Positions 1 through 6,754 of a stretch of DNA of 9,151 bases are shown here, piece after piece. The number at the start of each line of letters is the position of its first letter. The first letter of the stretch is position 1. The notes beneath the pieces are model-generated. The model worked only from the letters and a program-made list of their open reading frames with translations, was not told the origin of the DNA and ran no database searches. A program made the position numbers and the translations under genes. Origin of the DNA: DATHWB01 sp035544575 (GTDB taxonomy: Bacteria; Actinomycetota; Acidimicrobiia; Spongiisociales; ZC4RG35); the NCBI GenBank assembly GCA_035544575.1, contig DATKEC010000116.1, positions 1 through 9,151 of the forward strand, read 5' to 3'.

Positions 1-621
1 GTCACGCTCGACGGCGTCTCGGTCCGTTTCGGTCCGACGACGATCCTCACCGACGTGCACCTTCGCGTGGATCCGGGGATGGTGATCGGCGTCGGGGGCC
101 GTAACGGGGTCGGCAAGACCACCCTGCTCGGCGTGATCGCCACGCTCGTTCCGATCAGCCGCGGTCACGGCACGGTGCTGGGGGCGACTTTGGGGACCGT
201 GGCGACGCGCAACGTCCGCACCCGCATCGGCTGGTCTGGACACGAGCCGGCGCTCTACGAGCATCTCACGCTGACAGAGAATCTCCACCTCGTCGCAGAC
301 CTCGCCGGTCTTTCACGCAGTGCCGCCGACGAGGCGCTGGCCAGGGTGGGGCTGGCGGCGGCCGGACATCGGCGTGCAGGCGAAGCCTCGAACGGAATGC
401 GGCGCCGCACCGACCTCGCCGCTCTTCTGATGCGGCGCCCCGATCTCCTCTGCCTCGACGAAGCCCACGCGGGTCTCGACGAAGACGCCGACGCCATCAT
501 CGATGCCCTGGTTGCCGTCACCCGCGACCGGGGCGGTGCAGTCGTGATGGTGTCACACGACGCCGACAGCCTGCGGGCCGATTGCGACGAGGTCGTGATG
601 CTCGATCCGGGTCCGGCATGA
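1..621 (+). CDS. ccmA: CcmA, heme-export ABC ATPase subunit (5' partial)
   Basis: ATP-binding subunit of the CcmAB(CD) complex, which uses ATP hydrolysis to release heme-loaded CcmE from CcmC at the cytoplasmic membrane. The reading frame is open from base 1, and the peptide before the first GTG (55) already looks like the first strands of an ABC domain, so the true start lies upstream of the window. Counting from base 1, the Walker A motif is GGRNGVGKTT (about 32-41), the Q-loop region is GHEPALYEHLT (about 80-90), the signature is the degenerate SNGMRRR (about 130), Walker B is LLCLDE (149-154), the D-loop is GLD and the switch His is in MVSHD (186). Departures from consensus are Glu at the Q-loop position, SNGM instead of LSGGQ, and DEA instead of DEP. 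Its stop overlaps the ccmB start (ATGA). Identity rests on the ATPase motifs plus the unmistakable ccm neighbours. Confidence 0.93.
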   Translation, partial: VTLDGVSVRFGPTTILTDVHLRVDPGMVIGVGGRNGVGKTTLLGVIATLVPISRGHGTVLGATLGTVATRNVRTRIGWSGHEPALYEHLTLTENLHLVADLAGLSRSAADEALARVGLAAAGHRRAGEASNGMRRRTDLAALLMRRPDLLCLDEAHAGLDEDADAIIDALVAVTRDRGGAVVMVSHDADSLRADCDEVVMLDPGPA

Positions 622-1292
622 GCAGGTTCTGGAGCCAGGCATTCGCAATCGCCCGCCGCGACCTGATCGTCGAAGGCCGGTCCCGTGAGACGGTGGCAGT
701 TGTCGTGCCCTTCGCCGCCGCCGCGGTCTTTGTCGTTCCCTTTGCCACCGATGCCCTCGATGTCCGGTTGGCCACGCTGGCGTTCCCGGTCTACTGGCTG
801 GTGGCGCTGCTGTTCGGCATGCAGGTGGCCCTCCGTCAGACCGCCGTCGAGACCACGGCCCAACGACGGCAACTGGCGTTGCTGGGCGTCGATCCGGTGG
901 CCCGTTTCACCGGCAGGGCGCTGTCCGGCACCGCGCTCGTGCTCGTCGTTCTGGCAGTGACAGCACCCCTCGTCTTTCTGTTCTACGACCCCGAACCGAT
1001 CCCGCGTCCCTGGCCGATGCTCGGCGTGCTCGTCCTCTTCGCGGCGGGGCTGGCGATGCTGTCCACGCTGGCCGGCGACGTCACGTCTGGCCTGGCGACG
1101 CGGACGTCACTTGCCCCGCTCCTCGTGGTTCCCGTGTCTGTCCCGCTGCTGCTCGGCGCGGCCCAGGCGTTGGAATCGCTTGTCCGGGGCCGAACTACCC
1201 TTCCCTGGGTGCTGACGCTGGTCGTGACCGTCCTCACACTGGCCGTGACCGGCGTCCTGACCGCACGCTCATTGGAGGAATCGAACACATGA
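618..1292 (+). CDS. ccmB: CcmB, heme-export ABC permease subunit
   Basis: Integral membrane partner of CcmA in the Ccm ABC complex. The product is 224 aa, close to the usual CcmB length of about 220, and very hydrophobic. Likely membrane segments lie near residues 25-43, 52-71, 102-122, 134-152, 164-183 and 196-214, fitting the six-helix fold. The N-terminal RRDLIVEGRSRE and the stretch around VETTAQRRQLALLGVDPVARF (before helix 3) correspond to the conserved CcmB amphipathic N-terminus and first cytoplasmic loop. I chose ATG 618 because it overlaps the ccmA stop (ATGA) and gives the normal CcmB N-terminus; an in-frame ATG at 582 would add 12 Arg-rich residues inside ccmA. The 3' end overlaps ccmC (ATGA). 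Sequence similarity to proteobacterial CcmB is loose, so position in the operon adds much of the confidence. Confidence 0.9.
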   Translation: MSRFWSQAFAIARRDLIVEGRSRETVAVVVPFAAAAVFVVPFATDALDVRLATLAFPVYWLVALLFGMQVALRQTAVETTAQRRQLALLGVDPVARFTGRALSGTALVLVVLAVTAPLVFLFYDPEPIPRPWPMLGVLVLFAAGLAMLSTLAGDVTSGLATRTSLAPLLVVPVSVPLLLGAAQALESLVRGRTTLPWVLTLVVTVLTLAVTGVLTARSLEESNT

Positions 1293-2005
1293 CACGCACG
1301 CTCCCCCGGGCCGTCCTCGGCGCACTCGCCGTCGTGGGCGTCGCCGCCGGGCTGTGGCTGGCGCTGACGTCGTCACCCGACGTCTTCCAGGGCGACTACG
1401 TGCGGATCATGTACGTCCATGTGCCCGGGTCATGGCTGGCGTTCCTCGCCTTCGGGGTCACCGCGCTCGGCTCCCTCGGTTGGCTGGTCACCAAGCGCAT
1501 GGTCTTCGACCGGGTGGCCGAAGCCTCAGCCGAGATCGGCGTCCTCTTCACCGCGGTGTCCCTGTTCACGGGGATGCTGTGGGGCTACCCGGTGTGGGGG
1601 ACCTTCTGGGATTGGGGCGACCCGCGGATGGCGTCGACGGCGCTCATGTTCTTCGTGTACCTGGGCTACCTCGCGCTGCGCCGGTCGATCGCGGATCCGG
1701 TCGGCCGGGCCCGCCGCAGCGCGATTCTCGGGGTGGTGGCGGTCGTCCAGGTGCCGCTGGTCTACTTCTCGGTGACTCTGTGGCGTTCGTTGCATCAGGG
1801 AATGACCGTCCGTCCCGACGGCATCGCCATGGACGGCTCGATGGTCGCCGCGCTGCTGGTGAATCTCGCCGCCTTCACGGTGCTCTACCTCTATCTGATG
1901 ATTCTTCGCACGAGCCTGGCCGTGCAGGAGGCGGAGGCAGTCGCCACCGAGACCGAACAGGCCGGACGCACCGTCGCCAAACCCAACCTGGAGGGCCTGT
2001 CATGA
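1289..2005 (+). CDS. ccmC: CcmC, heme handling / CcmE heme-loading protein
   Basis: Membrane protein of the heme-handling family that holds heme at the outer face of the membrane and attaches it to CcmE. The product is 238 aa with about six membrane segments. The Trp-rich WWD motif is WGYPVWGTFWDWGDPRM (98-114). It is flanked by the two candidate axial heme ligands: His44 in YVHVPGSW and His169 in WRSLHQ, matching the usual CcmC arrangement. A charged tail after residue 210 is cytoplasmic and variable. The start ATG 1289 overlaps the ccmB stop (ATGA) and is preceded by a good ribosome binding site, GGAGGA at 1274-1279. The stop overlaps ccmD (ATGA). CcsA/ResC also belong to this superfamily, but the size, the single WWD motif and the neighbours make CcmC the clear choice. 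Confidence 0.96.
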   Translation: MTRTLPRAVLGALAVVGVAAGLWLALTSSPDVFQGDYVRIMYVHVPGSWLAFLAFGVTALGSLGWLVTKRMVFDRVAEASAEIGVLFTAVSLFTGMLWGYPVWGTFWDWGDPRMASTALMFFVYLGYLALRRSIADPVGRARRSAILGVVAVVQVPLVYFSVTLWRSLHQGMTVRPDGIAMDGSMVAALLVNLAAFTVLYLYLMILRTSLAVQEAEAVATETEQAGRTVAKPNLEGLS

Positions 2006-2124
2006 GCGGCGGCTTCATCTGGGCGTCCTATCTCGTCACCTACGGGCTCATCGTCGGGTACGCCGTCACGGTGTGGACGAGGGTGCGTGGCCGGCGGCTC
2101 TGGTCGTCCGACCGTCAACCGTGA
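2002..2124 (+). CDS. ccmD: CcmD, small heme-exporter protein D
   Basis: A 40-aa protein with one membrane helix (about residues 6-25, WASYLVTYGLIVGYAVTVW) followed by a basic and aromatic cytoplasmic tail (TRVRGRRLW). This is the usual CcmD size and topology, and it lies exactly where ccmD is expected, between ccmC and ccmE. CcmD is known to be needed for release of holo-CcmE from the CcmABCD complex. The start ATG 2002 overlaps the ccmC stop (ATGA), with GGAGGG at 1990-1995 as ribosome binding site. The 3' end overlaps the ccmE GTG start (GTGA). CcmD is too short and variable to identify by sequence alone, so the call relies on size, topology and context together. Confidence 0.88.
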   Translation: MSGGFIWASYLVTYGLIVGYAVTVWTRVRGRRLWSSDRQP

Positions 2125-2534
2125 GCAATCACCGTTGGTTTCTTCTCCCTGCGATCCTCGGAATCGCAGTGGCATCGTTCTTCCTCGTGCGAGCTGCCGG
2201 GGATGCGTCTGTGTACTACCTCTACACCTCCGAGGCTGTCGCGGCGCGGGAGAACTTCAGCGACAATCGGCGGTTCCGCATCGCCGGCACGGTGGTTCCC
2301 GGGACCCTGTCCCCCGGACAGGGCGAATCCACCTTCGACATCTCAGACGGCATCGAAACCGTGAATATCCGTCTCGTGTCGCTTCCTCCACCGCTCTTCC
2401 AGGAGGACGTGGAGGTGCTGCTGGAGGGCGCCTGGATCGGTGAGGTCTTCGAGGCCGACGAGGCGCTGATCCGCCACGAAGCCGAGTATCAGGCCCCGGC
2501 CACCGGCAACGCCCCGGACTTGGAGACCGGCTGA
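2121..2534 (+). CDS. ccmE: CcmE, periplasmic heme chaperone (His type)
   Basis: Heme chaperone that binds heme covalently and passes it to CcmF. The product is 137 aa with an N-terminal signal anchor (about residues 6-25), a periplasmic beta-barrel of the OB type (about 35-125) and a short flexible tail. The heme-binding HxxxY motif is RHEAEY, with His119 as the expected covalent heme ligand and Tyr123 as the axial ligand, so this is the classical histidine form and not the Cys variant (CxxxY) known from some sulfate reducers and archaea. I chose GTG 2121 because it overlaps the ccmD stop (GTGA) and places the start just before the anchor; an upstream in-frame ATG at 2073 would lie inside ccmD. 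No clear ribosome binding site precedes the GTG, so translation probably depends on coupling. The stop overlaps ccmF (TGATG). Confidence 0.96.
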   Translation: MSNHRWFLLPAILGIAVASFFLVRAAGDASVYYLYTSEAVAARENFSDNRRFRIAGTVVPGTLSPGQGESTFDISDGIETVNIRLVSLPPPLFQEDVEVLLEGAWIGEVFEADEALIRHEAEYQAPATGNAPDLETG

Positions 2535-4558
2535 TGATCGCACTGGCGGGCAGCGTCGCGGTGATCGTGGCGTTGGGCGCCGCAGTGGTTCTCACGGTCA
2601 ACGCAGTCCGTGTGGCTCGTGGTTCTGACCCCAGACCCGATCTGCGTCGACCGGGGCGCGTTCTGTTGTGGGCCTCTGTCCTTTCGATGGCGGCCTTGCA
2701 GGTCGGCCTCCAGATCGACGACTTCACACTCGCCTATCTCGCCAACAACCACTCATCCGCCACGCCCTTCCCCTTCGACGTCGCCACCGCATGGGCAGCG
2801 CTCGAAGGCTCGATCGTGCTGTGGGGACTGGTCCTCGCCGGTTTCACATGGGTTGTGGTCCGTGATCACCTCTCCACCGACGACGCGCTCGGCGCCGGTG
2901 CGGTGGCTGTGATGGGAGCGGTCTCGATCTTCTTCTTCGGGTTGATGATCACCGTGTCGAATCCCTTCGAGACCTGTGTGGCGGTGACCGAGGGCATCAA
3001 TCGCTGTCTCGACTCCTCACCGATTCCGTTCGCCGGCGCGGTTGCCCCGGTCGACGGCGCCGGGCCCAATCCGCTCCTCCAGAACCATTTGCTCATGGCG
3101 GTCCACCCGCCGTTGCTGTACGTCGGGTACGTCGGGCTCACCGTGCCGTTCGCCTATGCCATGTCGGCGCTCGCCCAGCGGATCCCAGGGCCGTCCTGGC
3201 TCGACCGGTCGAAGCGGTGGACCACCGTCGCGTGGTCCTTCCTCACCCTCGGCATCGTCCTCGGCGGGTGGTGGGCGTACGAGGTGCTGTCGTGGGGCGG
3301 TTACTGGGCGTGGGATCCCGTCGAGAATGCCTCGTTCATGCCCTGGCTCGTCGCCACCGCCTTCATCCACAGTGCGCTCGTGCAGCGCCGCCGCGGGATG
3401 CTGCAGTCGTGGAACTTCGTCCTGGTCATCGCCGCATTCGCCTTGACGGTCCTCGGGACATTCCTGACTCGTTCGGGCACCATCGCCTCGGTCCACTCCT
3501 TCACCCAATCGGCGATCGGACCGGTGCTGTTGGCTTTCCTCGTCGTCGTTCTCGTCGGATCCTTCGGACTGTTCGCTCTCCGCGCCAACGACGTCGCCCA
3601 GCCGTCGCGAATGGAATCGCTGTCCAGCCGGGACGGCGCCTTTCTCTACAACAACCTGATCCTCACGGTGTACGCCTTCGTGGTTCTGGTCGGCACGATC
3701 TACCCGCTGTTCCTCGAGGCGATCACGGGATCGACCGTGCGGGTGGGCGAGCCCTTCTACAACCGTCTCGCCGTTCCGCTCAGTTTCGCCCTCCTGCTCG
3801 GAATGGGCGTGGGTCCGGTGATGCCGTGGCGGGTGGCGCGTCCCGATCTCGTCTGGTCCCGCCTCCACGGACCGCTGCAGATCGCGCTGGCGGCCGGGGC
3901 TCTCACCGTCGTGGCGACGACGACCGTGGGCTGGGTCGTCACTTCGGTGGTGCTGTGCACGTTCGTCATCGCCGTCATCGGCAATCATCTGTTGAGCCAG
4001 GCGCGCCACGCCGCCGCCATCCGGGGATCGAGCCCGTTCGGCGAGGCACGGCGGCTCTTCGCACGCGATCCCGGCTACTGGGGGGGCCAGGTCTCCCATG
4101 TCGGCATCGCCGTGCTCGCCCTCGGGATCGCGTTCGCTTCGAATCTCGCGGTGCATGACCAGGTCACGATGCAACCGGGCGATGTCACGCGCTTCGACGG
4201 CTGGGAGATCACGTACGTGACACCGTTCACGCGCAATGAGCCCAACCGTACGATCGTCGGCGCCCGGCTCGAGGTGTCCCGCAACGGTGACCCGGTGACG
4301 ACGCTGCTTCCCCGCCTGGCGAGCTTCGGCAACTCGGCGCAGGCGATTCTCACCCCCTCGGTCCACACGACCCCCGCCGGAGACCTGTACTCGACGCTTC
4401 GCACCATCGATCCCGACTCGCGCGAGATCATCATCTCGCTCGACAGTTCGCCGCTGCAATGGCTGGTCTGGCTCGGCGGTCTCCTGGCCGGGGCGGGCGG
4501 ATTCATCTCGCTCCGAGCCCGCCGCCACTCCCGTTCCGAGGTCGGGGCTGGTGTCTGA
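2534..4558 (+). CDS. ccmF: CcmF, cytochrome c heme lyase subunit
   Basis: Large membrane protein (674 aa, typical of CcmF) that takes heme from CcmE and ligates it to apocytochrome c, acting with CcmH and CcmI. The WWD domain lies around 246-272 (GGWWAYEVLSWGGYWAWDPV). The four functionally important histidines of the family can be matched: His191 (VHPPLLYVGYVG), His279 (AFIHSALVQ), His321 (SVHSF) and His522 (QVSHVGIAV). The first and third flank the WWD heme site, and the other two are the expected transmembrane heme b ligands. Roughly a dozen or more helices are visible, with a large periplasmic domain at about 540-640 before the last helix (642-660). Residues 144-180 form an extended loop with two cysteines (Cys148, Cys158), unlike the short loop I expect from proteobacterial CcmF. 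The start ATG 2534 overlaps the ccmE stop, with GGAG at 2522-2525; the 3' end overlaps ccmH by 8 bases. Confidence 0.97.
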   Translation: MIALAGSVAVIVALGAAVVLTVNAVRVARGSDPRPDLRRPGRVLLWASVLSMAALQVGLQIDDFTLAYLANNHSSATPFPFDVATAWAALEGSIVLWGLVLAGFTWVVVRDHLSTDDALGAGAVAVMGAVSIFFFGLMITVSNPFETCVAVTEGINRCLDSSPIPFAGAVAPVDGAGPNPLLQNHLLMAVHPPLLYVGYVGLTVPFAYAMSALAQRIPGPSWLDRSKRWTTVAWSFLTLGIVLGGWWAYEVLSWGGYWAWDPVENASFMPWLVATAFIHSALVQRRRGMLQSWNFVLVIAAFALTVLGTFLTRSGTIASVHSFTQSAIGPVLLAFLVVVLVGSFGLFALRANDVAQPSRMESLSSRDGAFLYNNLILTVYAFVVLVGTIYPLFLEAITGSTVRVGEPFYNRLAVPLSFALLLGMGVGPVMPWRVARPDLVWSRLHGPLQIALAAGALTVVATTTVGWVVTSVVLCTFVIAVIGNHLLSQARHAAAIRGSSPFGEARRLFARDPGYWGGQVSHVGIAVLALGIAFASNLAVHDQVTMQPGDVTRFDGWEITYVTPFTRNEPNRTIVGARLEVSRNGDPVTTLLPRLASFGNSAQAILTPSVHTTPAGDLYSTLRTIDPDSREIIISLDSSPLQWLVWLGGLLAGAGGFISLRARRHSRSEVGAGV

Positions 4559-4973
4559 ACGGCTCCTGGGCAGGCTGCGACTGGCACTCACCATCGGTCT
4601 CGCCGTGTTCGTGGTGGTCGCCACCGCCACCGCCGATCCCCCGGCCGAAGACCGCGCTCGCGAAATCGGGTCGTTGATCCGCTGCCCCACGTGTCAAGGC
4701 GAGTCGATCGCAGAGTCTCCTTCCGCTCTGGCCGACGACATGATGTCGCTCGTGCGGGTCAGGATCGACGAAGGTCTGTCGGACCAACAGATCATCGACG
4801 AACTCGTCGCTTCCTACTCCGGGGCCCAACTCCTCGACCCGCCGTGGAGCCTGGAGACCGCCGCACTCTGGCTCATTCCGGCCCTCGTCCTCGGAATCGG
4901 GATCGCGGCAGGGGTCAGCCGGACGAAGGCCGGGGCGACACGGGCAGCCGGCGGCCTGGGCGTCGATCGATGA
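4551..4973 (+). CDS. ccmH: CcmH (CycL-type), thiol reductase of heme ligation
   Basis: Membrane-anchored thioredoxin-like subunit that keeps the CxxCH cysteines of apocytochrome c reduced for ligation by CcmF. The product is 140 aa. It has an N-terminal hydrophobic segment (about 10-27), then a periplasmic domain with the family's LIRCPTCQG motif (active-site Cys45 and Cys48), the helical part ADDMMSLVRVRIDEGLSDQQIIDELVASYS (only its flanks are diagnostic), and a second membrane helix (about 105-121). It is the short CycL form, without the fused TPR region seen in E. coli CcmH; that function is encoded by the next gene. The start is GTG 4551, eight bases inside ccmF, with GAGG about nine bases upstream. 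The stop overlaps ccmI (ATGA). Confidence 0.96.
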   Translation: MSERLLGRLRLALTIGLAVFVVVATATADPPAEDRAREIGSLIRCPTCQGESIAESPSALADDMMSLVRVRIDEGLSDQQIIDELVASYSGAQLLDPPWSLETAALWLIPALVLGIGIAAGVSRTKAGATRAAGGLGVDR

Positions 4974-5740
4974 GCGGCGTGGAGGAGCAGATCCAGCAAG
5001 TTCGATCGGACCTCGCAGAACTGGACGAGCAGATCGCCGCAGGCGAGATCGACGCCGCCACCGGCGAACGCCTCCGCCGTCGGTATCTCGCCGAACTCGA
5101 CGCGGCCGCCACGACGGAGACGGATTCACCGCCTTCCCGGTCGACGCCGCGCCTCCTGGTCGGCGGGGCCATCCTCCTCGTCGGCTTCGCGACGACGATC
5201 GCCGTGCTCGGATCATCGGTGGAGTCCGGCGACAGCGGCGCGCTGCAAGGCGTGGCCGCCGTCGACCAGTTCAACCCCGAGGACTACTCCGACGAAACGA
5301 TGGAAGCCGTCATCGCCGCCAACCGCGACGATCCCGCAGTGGCTGGACAACTCGGGTACATACGGTTCGCGCTGGCCGAGCGCTACTTCGACCGGGGCGA
5401 CTTCCAGCGGGCCTTCGCACACTACGAGGCGATCCTCGGAGCCAGCCCGCCCACGGACCTCTTCGCCGCCACGATGACCCGCATCGCCTGGATCACGTTC
5501 GTCGGCAACGGTGAGGTGGAACTCTCCCTCGACGTGATCGAACGTGCCATCGAAGCCGCCCCCGCCTCGACCGAAGCCCGGTACGTCAAAGGCCAGATCC
5601 TGTGGTGCGGGGCCGGGGACGATGTCGCCGCTGTCTCGCTCTTCGAGCAGGTGCTGGCATCCGACCAACTCGACGATGCCACCCGCGCCCAGGTCGAGGC
5701 CGACCTGGCGGCAGCCGCGGCGGGAGCTCCGTGCACATGA
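4970..5740 (+). CDS. ccmI: CcmI-like TPR protein (apocytochrome c chaperone)
   Basis: Probable apocytochrome c-binding partner of CcmF/CcmH. The product is 256 aa and has three parts: an N-terminal charged helix that could form a coiled coil (about 3-45), one membrane helix (about 62-82), and a periplasmic alpha-helical domain with TPR-like repeats (about 125-160, 165-198 and 203-234; for example ALAERYFDRGDFQRAFAHYE). The start of the protein (EEQIQQVRSDLAELDEQIAA, GEID...RRYLAEL) is the usual opening of CcmI-type proteins. Only one membrane span is visible, while proteobacterial CcmI has two, and the protein is short for the family. I chose ATG 4970 because it overlaps the ccmH stop (ATGA) and sits directly before the conserved helix. 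The stop overlaps ccmG (ATGA). TPR sequence is weakly diagnostic, so the name rests on domain order and context. Confidence 0.85.
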   Translation: MSGVEEQIQQVRSDLAELDEQIAAGEIDAATGERLRRRYLAELDAAATTETDSPPSRSTPRLLVGGAILLVGFATTIAVLGSSVESGDSGALQGVAAVDQFNPEDYSDETMEAVIAANRDDPAVAGQLGYIRFALAERYFDRGDFQRAFAHYEAILGASPPTDLFAATMTRIAWITFVGNGEVELSLDVIERAIEAAPASTEARYVKGQILWCGAGDDVAAVSLFEQVLASDQLDDATRAQVEADLAAAAAGAPCT

Positions 5741-6330
5741 GCGGCACCTGGGTTCGGCGGGGGGCGTGGGCCGTAGTGGCGGTCTCGATCGGCCTCAGCG
5801 TGGTGCTCGCCTCCCGCTTCGGCGGCGACCCCAACCTGGTGGCTTCGCCCCTCATCGGCCGGCCGGCGCCGAGTCTCGAACTGCCCGCCCTCGATGGCTC
5901 CGGTGTCGAGACGCTGGGCGGCGCGGACGGCTCTATCACGATCGTCAACTTCTTTGCGTCCTGGTGCCTCGAATGCCGGTCCGAACATGCCGATCTCGTT
6001 GCTGTCGCCGAGGGTTTTCGCGACGCGGGCGTCCGTGTCGTCCAGGTTGCCTTCCAGGACGATCCGGCCGATGCCAACAGGTTCCTCGACGAGCTCGGAC
6101 GCAGCGACGTCACCCGCTATCTGGATGACCCCGACGGACGGGCGGCCATCGCCCTTGGGGTCTTCGGCGTGCCAGAGACGTACTTCATCGATGCGAACGG
6201 GATCGTCGTCGGCAAGATCCAAGGCGAGTCGAACGCGCTGCTGCTGGGTCAGACCATCGACGCCATCCGCCGCGGCGAAGATCCCGGACAGCAGGTGGTC
6301 GGCGACATCCAATCGTCACCGGACAGTTGA
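5737..6330 (+). CDS. ccmG: CcmG/DsbE, thioredoxin-like thiol:disulfide oxidoreductase
   Basis: Membrane-tethered thioredoxin that supplies reducing equivalents to CcmH or directly to the apocytochrome c thiols outside the cytoplasmic membrane. The product is 197 aa, with a signal anchor (about residues 9-26) and a thioredoxin fold. The active site is FFASWCLECRSE (Cys77, Cys80) and the cis-proline loop is GVFGVPETYFID (Pro146), which is the typical CcmG pattern. Leu-Glu replaces the Pro-Thr often found between the two cysteines. ATG 5737 overlaps the ccmI stop (ATGA), with GGGAG at 5722-5726 as ribosome binding site; this is the last gene of the coupled cluster. Its stop is one base from the stop of the converging response regulator gene. 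Confidence 0.95.
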   Translation: MSGTWVRRGAWAVVAVSIGLSVVLASRFGGDPNLVASPLIGRPAPSLELPALDGSGVETLGGADGSITIVNFFASWCLECRSEHADLVAVAEGFRDAGVRVVQVAFQDDPADANRFLDELGRSDVTRYLDDPDGRAAIALGVFGVPETYFIDANGIVVGKIQGESNALLLGQTIDAIRRGEDPGQQVVGDIQSSPDS

Positions 6331-6331
6331 C

Positions 6332-6724
6332 TCAAGGGGTCAGGCAGCCACCGAGCAGTTCGGCGACGGTCTGGCGCAGGATCGACGGGTCGAACGGCTT
6401 GGGAAGGTAGCCGTTGGCGCCGAGTTCGTAGGCCTTGGTTTCGTCGTCGTCACCGCCGTACGCGGTGACCATCAACACCGGGAGCTCATCCCCCGACCGG
6501 CGGGCGCGGATCCACGCGAGCACCTCCCAGCCATTGATGTCCGGGAGCAACAGATCCAACAGAACCAGGTCCGGCTCGTGGGCGTCGATTGCTTCGAGTC
6601 CCGAACGTCCGTCGGCGGCGAAGACGAGATTCACCTCGAATCGTTCGAGGACCACCGTGATCAGATGCCGAGTCGCAGGGTGATCCTCGATGAGGAGGAC
6701 GGTCTTCTGCGGGGCGAGGTCCAT
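6332..6724 (-). CDS. Single-domain response regulator (CheY-like receiver)
   Basis: A 130-aa stand-alone receiver domain that is expected to be phosphorylated by an unidentified histidine kinase. All key positions are visible: the acidic pair Glu13-Asp14 (LLIEDHP), the phospho-acceptor Asp57 (LVLLDLLLP), the switch Thr87 (MVTAY) and the invariant Lys109 (LPKPF). After the receiver only about 10 residues remain, so there is no DNA-binding or enzymatic output domain; the protein must act by protein contact or as a phosphorelay intermediate. It is the only reasonable start (ATG 6722-6724), with a strong but unusually close ribosome binding site, GGGAGGA at 6726-6732. It lies 30 bp downstream of the hydrolase gene on the same strand and may be co-transcribed. 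No kinase gene is in the window, so the pathway is unknown. Confidence 0.93.
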   Translation of the reverse strand: MDLAPQKTVLLIEDHPATRHLITVVLERFEVNLVFAADGRSGLEAIDAHEPDLVLLDLLLPDINGWEVLAWIRARRSGDELPVLMVTAYGGDDDETKAYELGANGYLPKPFDPSILRQTVAELLGGCLTP

Positions 6725-6754
6725 GTCCTCCCTGTCGGCCGAATCCGTGGCCGA

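Noticed and set aside
582..617. Upstream ATG for ccmB
   Set aside because: It would add 12 Arg/Gly-rich residues encoded within ccmA; ATG 618 has the same stop-start overlap as the other junctions and gives a normal CcmB N-terminus.
4080..4086. Run of seven G in ccmF as a phase-variable tract
   Set aside because: The frame is intact across it and the encoded YWGGQ precedes the conserved His; a short G run is ordinary in GC-rich coding sequence.
3017..4690. Open frame of 557 codons on the minus strand, opposite ccmF
   Set aside because: It lies antisense to a clear CcmF and its peptide is a low-complexity Arg/Asp/Glu/Gly-rich string, as expected from the complement of GC-rich codons. It has no domains.
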